A stretch of DNA of 64,000 bases from Cliona cf. orientalis. Its lineage: Eukaryota; Porifera; Demospongiae; Clionaida; Clionaidae. The stretch covers positions 7,812,001 to 7,876,000 of the forward strand of contig OZ005696.1 of assembly GCA_963930775.1 (NCBI GenBank), in the 5' to 3' direction. Positions 1 to 9,298 of this stretch are shown here, one piece after another; the stretch's first letter is position 1, and every line of letters starts with the position of its first letter. The notes under the pieces were generated by a model that did no database searches, was not told the origin of the DNA, and saw only the letters and a list, made by a program, of their open reading frames with translations. Both the position numbers and the translations under genes were made by a program.

Positions 1-103
1 ACCCCTCAGGGAGGGAAAATATCCTAGTTATACCCCGGCTGATATAATACTTAGGAATACTTAGGTGGGATACTTATTGCACTTACATCCCTCTTAAATT
101 ACC

Positions 104-590
104 ATGTACAATAGCAAGAATACAGAAATTATTGCAAGATTCACTCTATTGTACGTACATGCAATTAACTTTCAACTCGGATACAAGCCGGAAATTTTTT
201 ACATTGTAATCATTATTCGTAATAGCAGGACCAACTCCCAAGGTTTGTATGCAGTATAGAGGCACAAATCCCGAGGGCAAAGCCCGAGGGATGAGTGCTT
301 CTATACTGCATACAAAGCAAGGGATTGGTCAATAACTACTTTCTAGTCCATTGTTTCCATGGATACAATAAACATGTTTTTAGCCCTCAAGAACTGTATG
401 AATGTTTGCCCTGGCCCTCAGGAATTGTATGATAGTAAACATATGGACATGAGCCCTACAAGGAGGGACTGTATCACATATACAGTACCTTGTATACCTT
501 AGTAACCACATAGCAACAGGCTAGAATGTAATATACAACTGCTACAAGTTATGTACGATTAAACAGTGCAATACGCAAAAACCACTTATC
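104..590 (+). promoter_or_regulatory. Relic class A IL-17 promoter without a gene
   Basis: This stretch matches, in order, the 5' flank of the class A IL-17-like genes. It has the CATGTACAATAGCAAGAATACAG block, the CTATTGTACGTACAT block, the AACTTTCAACTCGGATACAAG block and the ATATACAACTGCTACAAG block, all present at 29400-29540 and 32810-32940. The match stops before any TATA box or coding sequence. It is interrupted at about 243-316 by a hairpin element. It is probably the remnant of another array unit whose gene was lost. Confidence 0.55.
243..316. repeat. Short inverted repeat (hairpin element)
   Basis: TTTGTATGCAGTATAGAGGCAC is followed after about 30 bases by its near-perfect inverse, GTGCTTCTATACTGCATACAAA, with a second inner stem (CCCGAGGG, twice). 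It lies inside the relic IL-17 promoter, so it probably inserted there as a small fold-back element. Confidence 0.6.
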
Positions 591-780
591 AGAAATAGAA
601 TAGTTTCCGTATCCTTCAATTATTATTCTGTTCTATTTTATTGCCCTCTGGGGCAATTCATGTCTTTCAATACTACCTACCTGGCATGGTTGCCCGTTCA
701 ATGCTGGACTTTATCGTCAATAGGTAAAATTAGCTACGTCTGTGTTTTCATTCACTACCTTATAGTTATCTTTCTGAAAA

Positions 781-944
781 CAGGGTTGCATACAGAGGGA
801 GGGGGGGGGCACTGGGATTTCCTCCCCCCTCCTACTAGTATACACATGGCAGCAGCACATATACACACCTAAAAAGTCAGTCATCCATGAGATTCCCCCC
901 CCCCCCCCCCCTGCTCAGAAAAAAAAATCCTGTATGCAACCCTG
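781..944. mobile_element. Small TIR element, hAT-like ends
   Basis: A perfect 15-bp terminal inverted repeat, CAGGGTTGCATACAG, bounds 164 bp that contain poly-G and poly-C tracts. CAGGG...CCCTG ends are typical of nonautonomous hAT elements. I see no convincing 8-bp target duplication. Relatives with the same TACAGGATTTTT plus poly-G core appear at 5700-5730 and 62720-62760. Confidence 0.6.
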
Positions 945-1800
945 GTAAATGTGTATCTAGCAGTGTGTTCAAAAGAACTTCCTAAGATTTTCACTCTTGC
1001 ATAATAATTATAAATATTATACTCCCATCAGCATCAGTGCGGGCATGCATCGTCTCCTGAAACATTGGATCAGTGGCTATCTATAGAGCTCAATACACAC
1101 CCTGCAAAGCCTGGTAGCTACCCCAAATACCATACTCAAGAGCTTCATCCCATGGCATTGCTGTACCACTGGGAAGATGAGAATGTAGCCACGCCCCTCA
1201 TCAACTAGCGCTAGCGCTATGCTCTATGCGCCGGCGAGCGCCACTAGTTCTGATATCATCTGTCACATGACTTCACCATGGCAACACTATACGAGCATGC
1301 ACATCATGACAAAATGGTGTATTGGAGATGACCAATTGTGTGAAAATGCGCTGCATAAACCCACGATTTATCAACTGACATGATAACACAAAACTAGCGT
1401 ATCATGGAGATACGTATGCTTAGCAAAATGGAGTGGATTTATACTTGAACTAAGGTGAGAGATGAGTTAGCCCTGGAAGAGATGAAAGAAAGATTGACAA
1501 TTAAAATTTTGGACTTTTTTTCCAAAAAAAAAACAAAAAGAGCTAGTTCAGGCGTACCTAATTGTTTCCATGGATGTTTTGGGGCTTGATAGGTAATCTG
1601 GTGTAGATTATGAATATGAAAGTTAAAAATCTTGGAAATTTATTTGCTTTGAGATATTCGATGTTTTGTAATGTATTACATATATGGCATATCCGGGTCG
1701 ACTCTATGATATGTAACTTCAACTCAGATACAAGCCGGAATTTCTTTCTTACAATATGATCATTATTCTGTAATATACAACCACTACAAGTCATATACAA
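945..1800. other. Intergenic, no gene seen
   Basis: No coding region or RNA gene is supported. Positions 1710-1800 begin the class A IL-17 promoter of the next gene. A GC-rich palindromic patch (AGCGCTAGCGCT) lies near 1206. Confidence 0.5.
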
Positions 1801-1803
1801 TTA

Positions 1804-1850
1804 ATTGCACAATGCAATACTCAAGAGCCACTTGTCAAACACTATATAAA
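1804..1850 (+). promoter_or_regulatory. Class A promoter of IL-17-like gene 1
   Basis: The palindrome ATTGCACAAT (1804-1813) fits the C/EBP-type consensus and is followed by a TATATAAA box at 1843-1850. The same pair recurs at the class A genes at 29709, 33109 and 36238, spaced 47-48 bp there. The TATA box lies about 67 bp before the ATG at 1917, so an in-frame ATG at 1812 is upstream of the likely transcription start. Confidence 0.6.
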
Positions 1851-1916
1851 CATGAAGTTGATCACAGTCAAAGCAAGAAAACTTTTCTTTCAAGCAATCA
1901 TCAAACTGAGAAAGTA

Positions 1917-2438
1917 ATGATCTACCAATCGATTCATATGACCACTGTGCTGCTGGGCACAGTGCTATGTGCCCTGATGATCACAGCCAAGGCCTGTCCA
2001 CTAGCCCCTAACTGCACACGAGATGAAGAATGCGAGGCCTACAATGACGCTAAAGCTGCAACCAGACCAGTGTACCTCAACGTCAATGGTACACTAAGCG
2101 ACTTCACCAACACACCGGACGAATTCAATCAAAAACTTGGTACAGACTATGAACTCGACGGCATGCCAAATATAACAGGGCAAGCTTGCTACAAAGAATC
2201 CAACCAAGAAGTAGGCTGTAAAGAGCTTATGGAAGTTGAAGGAGCAGCTTGCTCCTGGACATACCAGTGCAACTACGATCAGAACAGGCTCCCCCTATAC
2301 ATGTGGAGAGCATCTTGCAGCAATGAATCACAGACCATCTACTACCCTGTCCCAGTGCTGAAGCACAGAGATGCCTGCAACCCACAGCAAACATGGCAGC
2401 TAGTCATGGAGAAGGTTCCTGTGGGATGCAAATGCTAG
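1917..2438 (+). CDS. IL-17-like secreted cytokine, gene 1 (class A)
   Basis: Predicted 173-aa secreted protein. I chose the ATG at 1917 because it follows the TATA box and starts a normal signal peptide (MIYQSIHMTTVLLGTVLCAL, then MITAKA), with cleavage probably before CPLAPNC. The mature part has the family N-terminal module (NCTRDEECEAYNDAKAA, then VYLNVNGTLSDFTNTPDEF) and the IL-17-type C-terminal module: CSWTYQCNYDQNRLP, RASC, YYPVPVLKHRDAC and VPVGCKC. Established knowledge: IL-17 cytokines are secreted cystine-knot dimers that act on IL-17 receptors. That this protein is such a ligand is inferred from the motif order. N-glycosylation sequons are visible (NCT, NGT, NIT, NES). It is single-exon. 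It differs from its neighbours in the ELMEVEGAACSWTY stretch, which gene 4 (7252) partly shares. Confidence 0.8.
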   Translation: MIYQSIHMTTVLLGTVLCALMITAKACPLAPNCTRDEECEAYNDAKAATRPVYLNVNGTLSDFTNTPDEFNQKLGTDYELDGMPNITGQACYKESNQEVGCKELMEVEGAACSWTYQCNYDQNRLPLYMWRASCSNESQTIYYPVPVLKHRDACNPQQTWQLVMEKVPVGCKC

Positions 2439-3384
2439 GAATAAACTTACACTTCTGGCACATAAGCTTCCATCCCATTCTGAGAAACATTGTGTTAAAT
2501 ATATTATTTTTATATTAGTGCTTGCAATTAATACAGCTACAAAATTTCACAGACAAGCAACACTTACAGTGTATGTGTATATGCATACATCACTCTGAAA
2601 AAGCAGCAGCATAAACTCCAAAAATTATTATAGCTGAAAAAAAATTGGCAGGGAATTAAAATTTGTCAGTTTGGCCGTCTTAACTCTGACAACGCCCGGG
2701 AAGCCATACGCTTGCAGTGTTTTATGCGCATGCACTACGTGATAAACGTGGAATACCTGACATGCACGCACACATATTACACTGATGACCTTAACCCGAT
2801 TTGATCAAAATTGGAGTACGTATATACAGGCTATGGCTCTACTATCCATCCAGCTCAACTATGTGGAGGTTTCTGGAATTTTTTCTTTTTTCTGCTTCCT
2901 TGAAAAGAAAAAAAAAGCAAAAGTGGGAATTCTGTATCCCAGTATACCTAAACAATGGATACAGGAGAAATACTAAAAATCCCTGGGGATCCAGCCCTGA
3001 GAGCATTGGTTGAAAACATGCCAGGTCTGCAAATGAGGTGGAAGAGAGTTCTGAGAAACAGGTGGAGTAGGGAACTGAAAGTGGTTACTACCAGTTACTA
3101 GCTCAGCTATTTATTCCTGGAACAGGGATGATAATGTAATTAATTATATATAATATAGCAGAAGGGGGGGGGGGGATACCCTGTCCATTTCAGTTGCTCA
3201 GTAGATGGAGGCCACAGATTACTACAAAAAGATCTGCTTGAACAACCTGCATGCATTCCATTCCATTGACCACACCAAAGGAAATGAACAGGAGTAGAGT
3301 GGTGCAGCTGCTGTAAACCCCTACATGCATCAGTCAGTGATCTTTGAGAAGACCTCCAGGGAGATCCACCATGCACCCACGCGG
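2439..3384. other. IL-17 gene 3' flank and start of class B repeat unit
   Basis: Positions 2465-2570 match the 3' flanks of the class A genes at 30430-30550 and 33820-33930, and a relic at 63190-63290. From about 3075 a class B unit starts (AAGTGGTTACTACCAGTTACTAGC, then a poly-G tract at 3166-3176). The same start occurs at about 4431 and 60763. No other gene is seen. Confidence 0.55.
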
Positions 3385-3519
3385 CCACAAGAGTGGAAGA
3401 GGATATAAAAGCAGAGTTGAAGGCTGTAACTGAGTACATCAAAACAACTCGAGAGGACAAGGAAGTACATAATACCATCACTATTCAAAATCTTCGAAGT
3501 AAAAACACGGCTACAAAAA
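3385..3519 (+). promoter_or_regulatory. Class B promoter of IL-17-like gene 2
   Basis: TATAAAA at 3404-3410 sits in a conserved block (GAGTGGAAGAGGATATAAAA, then GCAGAGTTGAAGGCTGTAAC) about 110 bp before the ATG. The block recurs at 4745, 61806 and, with a damaged TATA, at 7136. It is unrelated to the class A promoter upstream of the TATA box. Confidence 0.6.
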
Positions 3520-4110
3520 ATGATGGCTACACGAATCATCACCACTCTAGCTCTGCTGCTGGTCACAACTAAACTTGCGGCCAATGCTGCGTGCATTCCA
3601 TTTTCAAGTAACTGCATACGAAATCAAGAATGCCAAGCCTACAATGACGCTAAAGCTGCAACCAGCCCAGTATACCTCAACGTCAATGCAATACTGAGCG
3701 ACTTCACAAACACTCCTGATGAATTGAACCAAAAACTTGGTACAGATTATGAAACTGACGGCATTCCAGATGAAGAAGGATTTATAGGAAGACAAGCTTG
3801 CTACAAAATCTTCAACCAAGAAGAAGTAGGCTGCAGAGAGAAAATTGAAGTTGACAGAGCTTGCTCCTGGGACTACCAGTGCGACTACGATCAGAACAGG
3901 CTCCCCCTATACATATGGAGAGCATCTTGCAGCAGTGAATCACAGACCATCTACTACCCTGTCCCAGTGCTGAAGCGCAGAGATGCCTGCAACCCACAAC
4001 CAACATGGCAGCTAGTCATGGAGAAGATACCCGTGGGGTGCAAATGCCAAGGAGAAACTTCCACTTCTATCCAAAAGATAAGAAAAAAAAATTTGGCTCT
4101 TGAGGCATAA
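3520..4110 (+). CDS. IL-17-like secreted cytokine, gene 2 (class B)
   Basis: 196-aa intronless protein of the same family. The class B signal peptide (MMATRIITTLALLLVTTKLA, then ANA) is cleaved probably before ACIPFSSNC. The mature part contains QECQAYNDAKAATSPVYLNV, a variable loop (DGIPDEEGFIGRQACYK), then CSWDYQCDYDQNRLP, RASC, VLKRRDAC and IPVGCKC. At the usual stop position the codon reads GGAGAA rather than GGATAA, so the frame runs on for about 20 more residues, ending KIRKKNLALEA. This tail is basic and absent from the paralogues. It may be a harmless read-through extension or a sign of relaxed constraint. The gene sits in a 1.35-kb unit repeated directly at gene 3. Confidence 0.8.
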   Translation: MMATRIITTLALLLVTTKLAANAACIPFSSNCIRNQECQAYNDAKAATSPVYLNVNAILSDFTNTPDELNQKLGTDYETDGIPDEEGFIGRQACYKIFNQEEVGCREKIEVDRACSWDYQCDYDQNRLPLYIWRASCSSESQTIYYPVPVLKRRDACNPQPTWQLVMEKIPVGCKCQGETSTSIQKIRKKNLALEA

Positions 4111-4754
4111 CTAACATTAGACCTATAGCAAAAAACATGAGAGTGTTCTACGTAACAGCTGCAAAATTTACCATTGATACTTCCACTGTTGTGAATATCA
4201 TGCTGTTATAATTTGCATATTATTATACCAAAATTTGATCTACAATAATTACCGTACTAAATCTAATACTACGCATGGAAAAAAATAATTTCAATTTTGA
4301 AAAACGCACGTTTTTCTGGTAAAGGTCGTCAATCGCTCCAGTTATGAGAACTCATAAAATCCTAATTTCTTACGTTAAATTGGATCATGCGTTGTATTCG
4401 ATTAACTATGGCAATCACTTCCCACTGGCTGAAAGTGGTTACTACCAGTTTCTAGCTCAGCTATTTATTCCTGGAACAGGGATGATAAGGTAATTAATTG
4501 CAATATAGCAGAAGGGGGGGGGGGGGGACAAATACCCTGTCCATTTCAGTTGCTCAGAAGATGGAGGCCACAGATTACTACAAAAAGATCTGCTTGAACA
4601 ACCTGCATGCATTCCATTGACCACACCAAAGGAAATGCACAGGAGTAGAGTGGTGCAGCTGCTGTAAACTCCTGCATGCATCAGTCAGTAATCTTTGAGA
4701 AGACCTCCAGGGAGATCCATCATGCACCCACGCAGCCACAAGAGTGGAAGAGGA

Positions 4755-4879
4755 TATAAAAGCAGAGTTGAAGGCTGTAACTGAGTACATTAAAACAACT
4801 TGAGAGGACAAGGAAGGACATAATACCATCACTATTTGGATCAAGTTGAAATCTTTGAAGTAAAAACACGGCTACAAAA
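4755..4879 (+). promoter_or_regulatory. Class B promoter of IL-17-like gene 3
   Basis: TATAAAA at 4755-4761 lies inside the same GAGTGGAAGAGGATATAAAA block as at gene 2, and the leader (TTTGAAGTAAAAACACGGCT, then ACAAAA) is also nearly identical. This marks gene 3 as a recent tandem copy. Confidence 0.6.
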
Positions 4880-5404
4880 ATGATGGCTACACAAATCATC
4901 ACCACTCTAGCTCTGCTGCTGGTCACAATTAAACTTGCGGCCAATGCTGCGTGCATTCCATTTTCAAGTAACTGCATACGAAATCAAGAATGCCAAGCCT
5001 ACAATAATGCCAAAGCTGCCACCAGCCCAGTGTACCTCAACGTCAATGCAATACTGAGCGACTTCACAAACACTCCTGATGAATTTAACCAAAAACTTGG
5101 TACAGATTATGAAACTGACGGCACTCCAGATAAAGTAGGAAGACAAGCTTGCTACAAAAACTTCAACCAAGAAGTAGGCTGCAGAGAGAAAATTGAAGTT
5201 GACAGAGCTTGCTCCTGGGACTACCAGTGCGACTACGATCAGAATAGGCTCCCACTATACATATGGAGAGCATCTTGCAGCAGTGAATCACAGACCATGT
5301 ACTACCCTGTCCCAGTGCTGAAGCGCAGAGATGCCTGCAACCCACAACCAACATGGCAGCTAGTCATGGAGAAGGTCCCTGTGGGATGTAAATGCAAGGA
5401 GTAA
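4880..5404 (+). CDS. IL-17-like secreted cytokine, gene 3 (class B)
   Basis: 174-aa intronless protein, the close tandem duplicate of the gene at 3520. It has the same signal peptide except IKLA for TKLA. The variable loop is shorter (DGTPDKVGRQACYK, lacking the EEGFI insert). The C-terminal knot segment is intact (CSWDYQCDYDQNRLP, RASCSSESQTMYYPVPVLKR, RDAC, VPVGCKCKE) and ends at the normal family position. Role inferred as a secreted IL-17-type ligand. Its 3' flank to about 6080 is repeated after gene 10. Confidence 0.8.
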   Translation: MMATQIITTLALLLVTIKLAANAACIPFSSNCIRNQECQAYNNAKAATSPVYLNVNAILSDFTNTPDEFNQKLGTDYETDGTPDKVGRQACYKNFNQEVGCREKIEVDRACSWDYQCDYDQNRLPLYIWRASCSSESQTMYYPVPVLKRRDACNPQPTWQLVMEKVPVGCKCKE

Positions 5405-5743
5405 ACTTACATTTCTAACCAGAAGATTGAAACATTTTGGCTCTTGAGGCGTAACTAACATTAGAACCAGAGTAAGAACATTAAGTCCACGTAATAGCTG
5501 CATAATTTACCATTGATACTTCCACTGTTGTGAATATCATGCTGTTTTAATTTGCATATTATATGGGGCGAGCCTGAGCGAGCCCCGAATACACGAGAGA
5601 CAGGAAGCGGTTTTCTATGTATATATATATTCTTGTATGTTTGTGGGGTGATCATTTCAGTGAGGAAAGAGTTAAATTTTGAACGCGTTAGGTTATCTAC
5701 AGGATTTTTTGTTAGGGGGGGGGGGAAACTATGTGTCGGTACC

Positions 5744-5778
<35 letters not shown>

Positions 5779-5970
5779 AAAGTAAGTTTTTGAATTGCAT
5801 CTTAGGCCTATTTTGATCAAAAATTAGTGCTGACAGATTGTGGTTGACAAAATTACATATCAACTAAGTAAGTGTGAAATTAGTACATAATTATAGATTA
5901 ACTTTCCCAAATAGTGCACAGACTCAATATTAGACATTTTCAAACAGTCAAACCGACGAATCACTCTTTA
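5405..5970. repeat. 3' flank duplicated at 62432-63000, with 31-nt poly-C tract
   Basis: The sequence from the gene 3 stop to about 6060 is repeated after gene 10. Shared landmarks are GAATACACGAGAGACAGGAA, TATATATATTCTTGTATG and GAGTTAAATTTTGAACGCG. Here it carries an uninterrupted run of 31 C at 5745-5775, against only short C runs in the other copy. No gene is seen. Confidence 0.65.
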
Positions 5971-5973
5971 TTG

Positions 5974-6400
5974 GCTTTTAGCATAATAGTACTATAATAA
6001 TAGCACCTTGCTATTATCATATGTTTCTATAGTAATTCTATGCTATTAGCACAGCTGTGCTATTTATGCTAATACACACCACCTTTTGCTATTTTTGCTA
6101 CTAATTTTGTAGTTAGTCTAAGGAGGCGAGCTATTTGCTATTTTGTAGTTATGGACTTAGAAGTCATTCGATTTTGCTATTAATGCTATTTTGCTATTTT
6201 GTAGTTAGTGTTAGGTGGTGTGCTAGTTTGCTATTAATGCTATTTTGCTACCTTTAAGTTAGTTAATCTAAGGAGGCGAGCTATTTTGCTATTTATGCTA
6301 TTATGCTATTTTAGTTAGTCTTAGAAGCCGTGCTATTTTGTTATTTATACATTTTGCTACTTTCAATAGCAAAATAGCAATAATAGCAAAATAGCACCAA
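5974..6400. repeat. GCTATTTTGCTATT-rich dispersed repeat
   Basis: A degenerate repeat of TGCTATTTTGCTATT words, with a turnover to the inverse AATAGCAAAATAGCA at its right end (6364-6397). It starts with TTGGCTTTTAGCATAATAGT. Related copies are at 23379-24382 and, truncated, at 63001-63085. It behaves like a nonautonomous inverted-repeat element family rather than a plain microsatellite. Confidence 0.6.
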
Positions 6401-7135
6401 AACCAAGGAAGCCAGTGATGCTAGCGTTACCGTATACTGCACGTAAGTGCAAGCACTACCAGCTGGGCGTGCGCGCAATCTCCCATAGCAAGCATACGAA
6501 ATTAAAGAAATATGAATATTTATTCTAAGGGTGTTTTGGTCAATCATCCAAAAATTAGCACCAATGACTAGATTTGAGGCCACAGACTCCCATAATAATA
6601 TGTGACCTGCTATAAGAAAAGGTACCATTCATGGTAGTATGAAACGCGACCAATTTTTATCACGACAGTCGCCGACTTGCTTTCTACAGAAGTAGTAGTG
6701 AGTATACTTGTACGTGGAGCGGATACACCTGCAGTACATTACTACAATGTCATGTATTGTATACTCACTATCATAATAAGCTACACAAACACAGAGAGTC
6801 CTTTTTCTCACAGCTGGTCATACATGCACCCACCAGCAGTGATTTATTTAGAGGAGGGGGAACCAGGGGATATCCCCCCCCCTGACTGGCATTTCCCCCC
6901 CCCCCCCCTGAAATTTGCGAACTATCATAATAATACTTGTAACTTTTGTCCAATAATCAATCTTTTTGCTTGTGAAAGTAGTCTCAGAAGCCACCAGAAG
7001 CAGTCTCAGAGGTCATAAATTTCAAAATCTTCCTGGGGGAGCATGCCCCCAGACCCCCCTAGTTTGAGTATATTGCCGCATGCTATGATTTCCCCCCTCT
7101 GATGAAAAATCTTGTATAAAACCTTGCACCAGAGT
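6401..7135. other. Intergenic, no gene seen
   Basis: It contains poly-C tracts near 6880 and 6895-6908. Positions 7030-7127 resemble a decayed end of the poly-C/TACAGGATTTTT element family. I find no supported coding sequence. Confidence 0.45.
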
Positions 7136-7251
7136 GAAAGAGGATGTAAAAGCAGAGTAGAAGGCTGTAACTACTAAATAACTCAAAGAGGACAGACGTG
7201 ATACCATCTCTATTTGGATCAAGTCGAAATCTTTCAAGTAAACACACGACT
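7136..7251 (+). promoter_or_regulatory. Degenerate class B promoter of IL-17-like gene 4
   Basis: The class B block is recognisable (GAGTGAAAGAGGATGTAAAA, then GCAGAGTAGAAGGCTGTAAC), but the TATA box reads TGTAAAA (7145-7151). The leader is also altered just before the start codon. Expression may be reduced. Confidence 0.5.
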
Positions 7252-7728
7252 ATGGCTACACAAATCATCACCACTCTGGCTCTGCTGCTTCCACTTCCAA
7301 ACTGCACACGAGATGAAGTGTGCCAAGCCTACAATGACGCTAAAGCTGCACCCAGCCCAGTGTACCTCACAGTCAATGCAACACTGAGCGACTTCACAAA
7401 CACACCTGACGAATTCAACCAAAAACTTGGTACAGACTATGAACTCGATGGCCTACCAAATATACATGGAGGGCAAGCTTGCTACAAATTGAGCAACCAC
7501 GAAGTAGGCTGTACAGAGCTTATGGAAGTCGACAGAGCTTGCTCCTGGGACTACCAGTGCGACTACGATCAGAACAGGCTCCCCCTATACATATGGAGAG
7601 CATCTTGCAGCAGTGAATCACAGACCATCTACTACCCTGTCCCAGTGCTGAAGCGCAGAGATGCCTGCAACCTACAACCAACATGGCAGCTAATAATGGA
7701 GAAGGTTCCCGTGGGATGCAAATGCTAA
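7252..7728 (+). CDS. IL-17-like gene 4, signal peptide shortened
   Basis: 158-aa family member starting at MATQIITTLALLL. The ATG at 7252 aligns with the second Met of genes 2 and 3. An in-frame ATG at 7198 lies in what is leader sequence elsewhere. About 18 residues that end the signal peptide and start the mature chain are missing, so TLALLL runs straight into PLPNCTRDEVC. The usual hydrophobic core and cleavage site are therefore cut short. The rest is intact: VYLTVNATLSDFTNTPDEF, the loop GLPNIHGGQACYK, CTELMEVDRACSWDYQC, RASC, VLKRRDAC and VPVGCKC. With its damaged TATA box it may be a decaying copy. It lies 211 bp from the vigilin KH5 exon, tail to tail with it. Confidence 0.65.
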   Translation: MATQIITTLALLLPLPNCTRDEVCQAYNDAKAAPSPVYLTVNATLSDFTNTPDEFNQKLGTDYELDGLPNIHGGQACYKLSNHEVGCTELMEVDRACSWDYQCDYDQNRLPLYIWRASCSSESQTIYYPVPVLKRRDACNLQPTWQLIMEKVPVGCKC

Positions 7729-7939
7729 GCAGAAACTTACACTTTTATCCAGAAGATAAAAAAAAAACAACTTTGGCTCAAGGTACAACTAACTAATATT
7801 AGACTCATAGCAAAAAACATGAGAGCGTTCTACGTAACAGCTGCATAATTAACCATTGATACTTCCACTGTTGTGAATATCATGCTATTATAATTTGCAT
7901 ATTATACCAAAATTTGATCTACAATCATTAACAATTTAC

Positions 7940-8018
7940 CACTGGCTCCTCCTTTCCCGATGATGTGGCGATGGTACTTCTGGTCCACTCGAATCTCAGC
8001 ATAATCCATGGTGGCCAT
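7940..8018 (-). CDS. HDLBP-like: Vigilin copy 1, exon 7 (first part of KH5)
   Basis: This 79-nt exon encodes MATMDYAEIRVDQKYHRHII, then GKGGAS, and ends in phase 1. It matches the start of vigilin KH5 (human MDYVEINIDHKFHRHLIGKSGAN). The acceptor is TGTAG at 8019-8023 and the donor GTAAAT follows at 7939. The rest of KH5 is not found to the left as far as position 1. That space holds IL-17-like genes. Either the intron is over 7.9 kb with those genes nested in it, or the vigilin gene is truncated here. Confidence 0.8.
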
Positions 8019-8094
8019 CTACACAGATGAAAACACAGAAAAATGTATAGCATGATGAAATAACTATTTGCATACATGCACATAATAAATATAT

Positions 8095-8775
8095 ATGTGA
8101 CCCTCCACGAGGAAACCAAGCATAATGCGCTGGATATCAATCTGAGATACAGGCCAAAACAGTTGCCCAAGGTGATAATTATCGTTTTTCACTTTTTGGT
8201 ATAGATCGATAGAGGAATCATTCCTCTACACAAAAATCTGCTTCGTAGCTTCTAGAACGCTATACTTACCGAGTTATAGCTCAAAGAGGTCGGCCGTGTA
8301 GCTAACATTGATCGTCCATGATACGGAGCCGTTGCCATAGTTGCAGCTAGGCAAGCACGGCAGCTGCACAGAAAAAACTCTCCATTCACTTCTTTTGTCG
8401 ATTTTGTATACTAACGATCTATAGACACGCTTATCTTTTCGTTCTTTTCCTTCGAAACACCGGCTGCTGCTCTCTTTCCAACGTTTTGGCAGCCATCTAG
8501 CTCATTGACTTAGTGGGCGGGGCCACGTATTTACCATAAACGGCGAATATACGGACTTCCGCGTGCAACGTACGTAGCAATGTTCATTGCAATTTTTTGC
8601 AATACTTTAGTACGGGCGATCCGGGTATATTTTTGCTCATATCTCCATGACTACACGGGCTAGAGACTTCAAATTTGCTGGAGCAATAGTTCAAAGGTTG
8701 TAGTTGGTAATGGTGGCCTTAACTCAAAAATTTTTTTCCGCGCATTATGCTTGGTTTCCTCGTGGAGGGTCACAT
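8095..8775. mobile_element. Nonautonomous element with perfect 36-bp TIRs
   Basis: ATGTGACCCTCCACGAGGAA, then ACCAAGCATAATGCGC (8095-8130), is repeated exactly in inverse at 8740-8775. The 681-bp element has no ORF. Vigilin copy 2 (near 44710) has the flanking intron sequence without the element, so it inserted after the vigilin duplication. The flanks suggest a short ATA duplication, but the AT-rich context is ambiguous. Confidence 0.8.
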
Positions 8776-9033
8776 AATATAATAATATAGCAGTTACAGA
8801 ATTGGGCAGCACAAGATGCAAAGCCAAGTGCACCTGAAAATTACCGAATACGTAGAAATTTTATCCAGCAAAAAAATTAAATTGTCACGGATGCAGTAAC
8901 AATTTCTATGTACAAATCTCATCAGGCTACCCAACGATCATCTTCACTCATCCCCAATCCAACAAATTTACCCATAAAATATAAACAAGCAAACATAAAT
9001 ACACACACATGCACACTAGATGTATATACGCAC

Positions 9034-9258
9034 CAGGTCATCAGTGAAGGTCTCGAAAGCCTCCTTCGCCTGTTGGACTTGGTCTGGCGGTCCTTCCAGA
9101 ATGATCTTGTCGAGGTCAGAGTTGAACTCTACGTGCACCTTGGGGAGGTCCTGGGTGATCTTTTGAACGTTCTGTCCCTTTCGTCCGATGATGAATCGAT
9201 GGAGCCAGCGGGGGGCATTCACCCTCTCCGTCTGGACACTGTTGGCCTTGCCATAAAC
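9034..9258 (-). CDS. HDLBP-like: Vigilin copy 1, exon 6 (KH4)
   Basis: 75 codons, phase 0 at both ends, acceptor CTAG and donor GTGCGT. It encodes VYGKANSVQTERVNAPRWLH, then RFIIGRKGQNVQKITQDLPK and onward to FETFTDDL. This is a whole KH module with an intact GRKG (GxxG) loop. It aligns with human vigilin APSWLHRFIIGKKGQN. KH domains bind single-stranded RNA. Vigilin is a cytoplasmic and ER-associated RNA-binding protein linked to translation and mRNA handling. Confidence 0.9.
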
Positions 9259-9298
9259 CTAGGAGAAGGATTTCGTGGAAGTTTCAGGATTAAGGATA

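Noticed and set aside
1812-1916. 35-residue N-terminal extension of IL-17 gene 1
   Set aside because: It lies upstream of or over the TATA box (1843-1850), and the class A paralogues start at the position matching 1917.
1917-2438. Assignment to another cystine-knot family (NGF/Spaetzle, noggin, TGF-beta)
   Set aside because: The W-x-Y-x-C-x-YD-x-NRLP segment followed by RASC, VLKR and VGCKC fits IL-17 spacing. The CxGxC core of TGF-beta/NGF-type knots is absent.
3140-5354. Antisense ORFs across IL-17 genes 2 and 3 (and similar ones at each other gene)
   Set aside because: They mirror the conserved sense coding sequence and its leader, recur only because the genes are duplicated, and have no domain of their own.
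5974-6400. CRISPR-like or simple tandem repeat array
   Set aside because: The words are irregular, there are no spacers of constant length, and the same bounded element occurs elsewhere with inverted halves.
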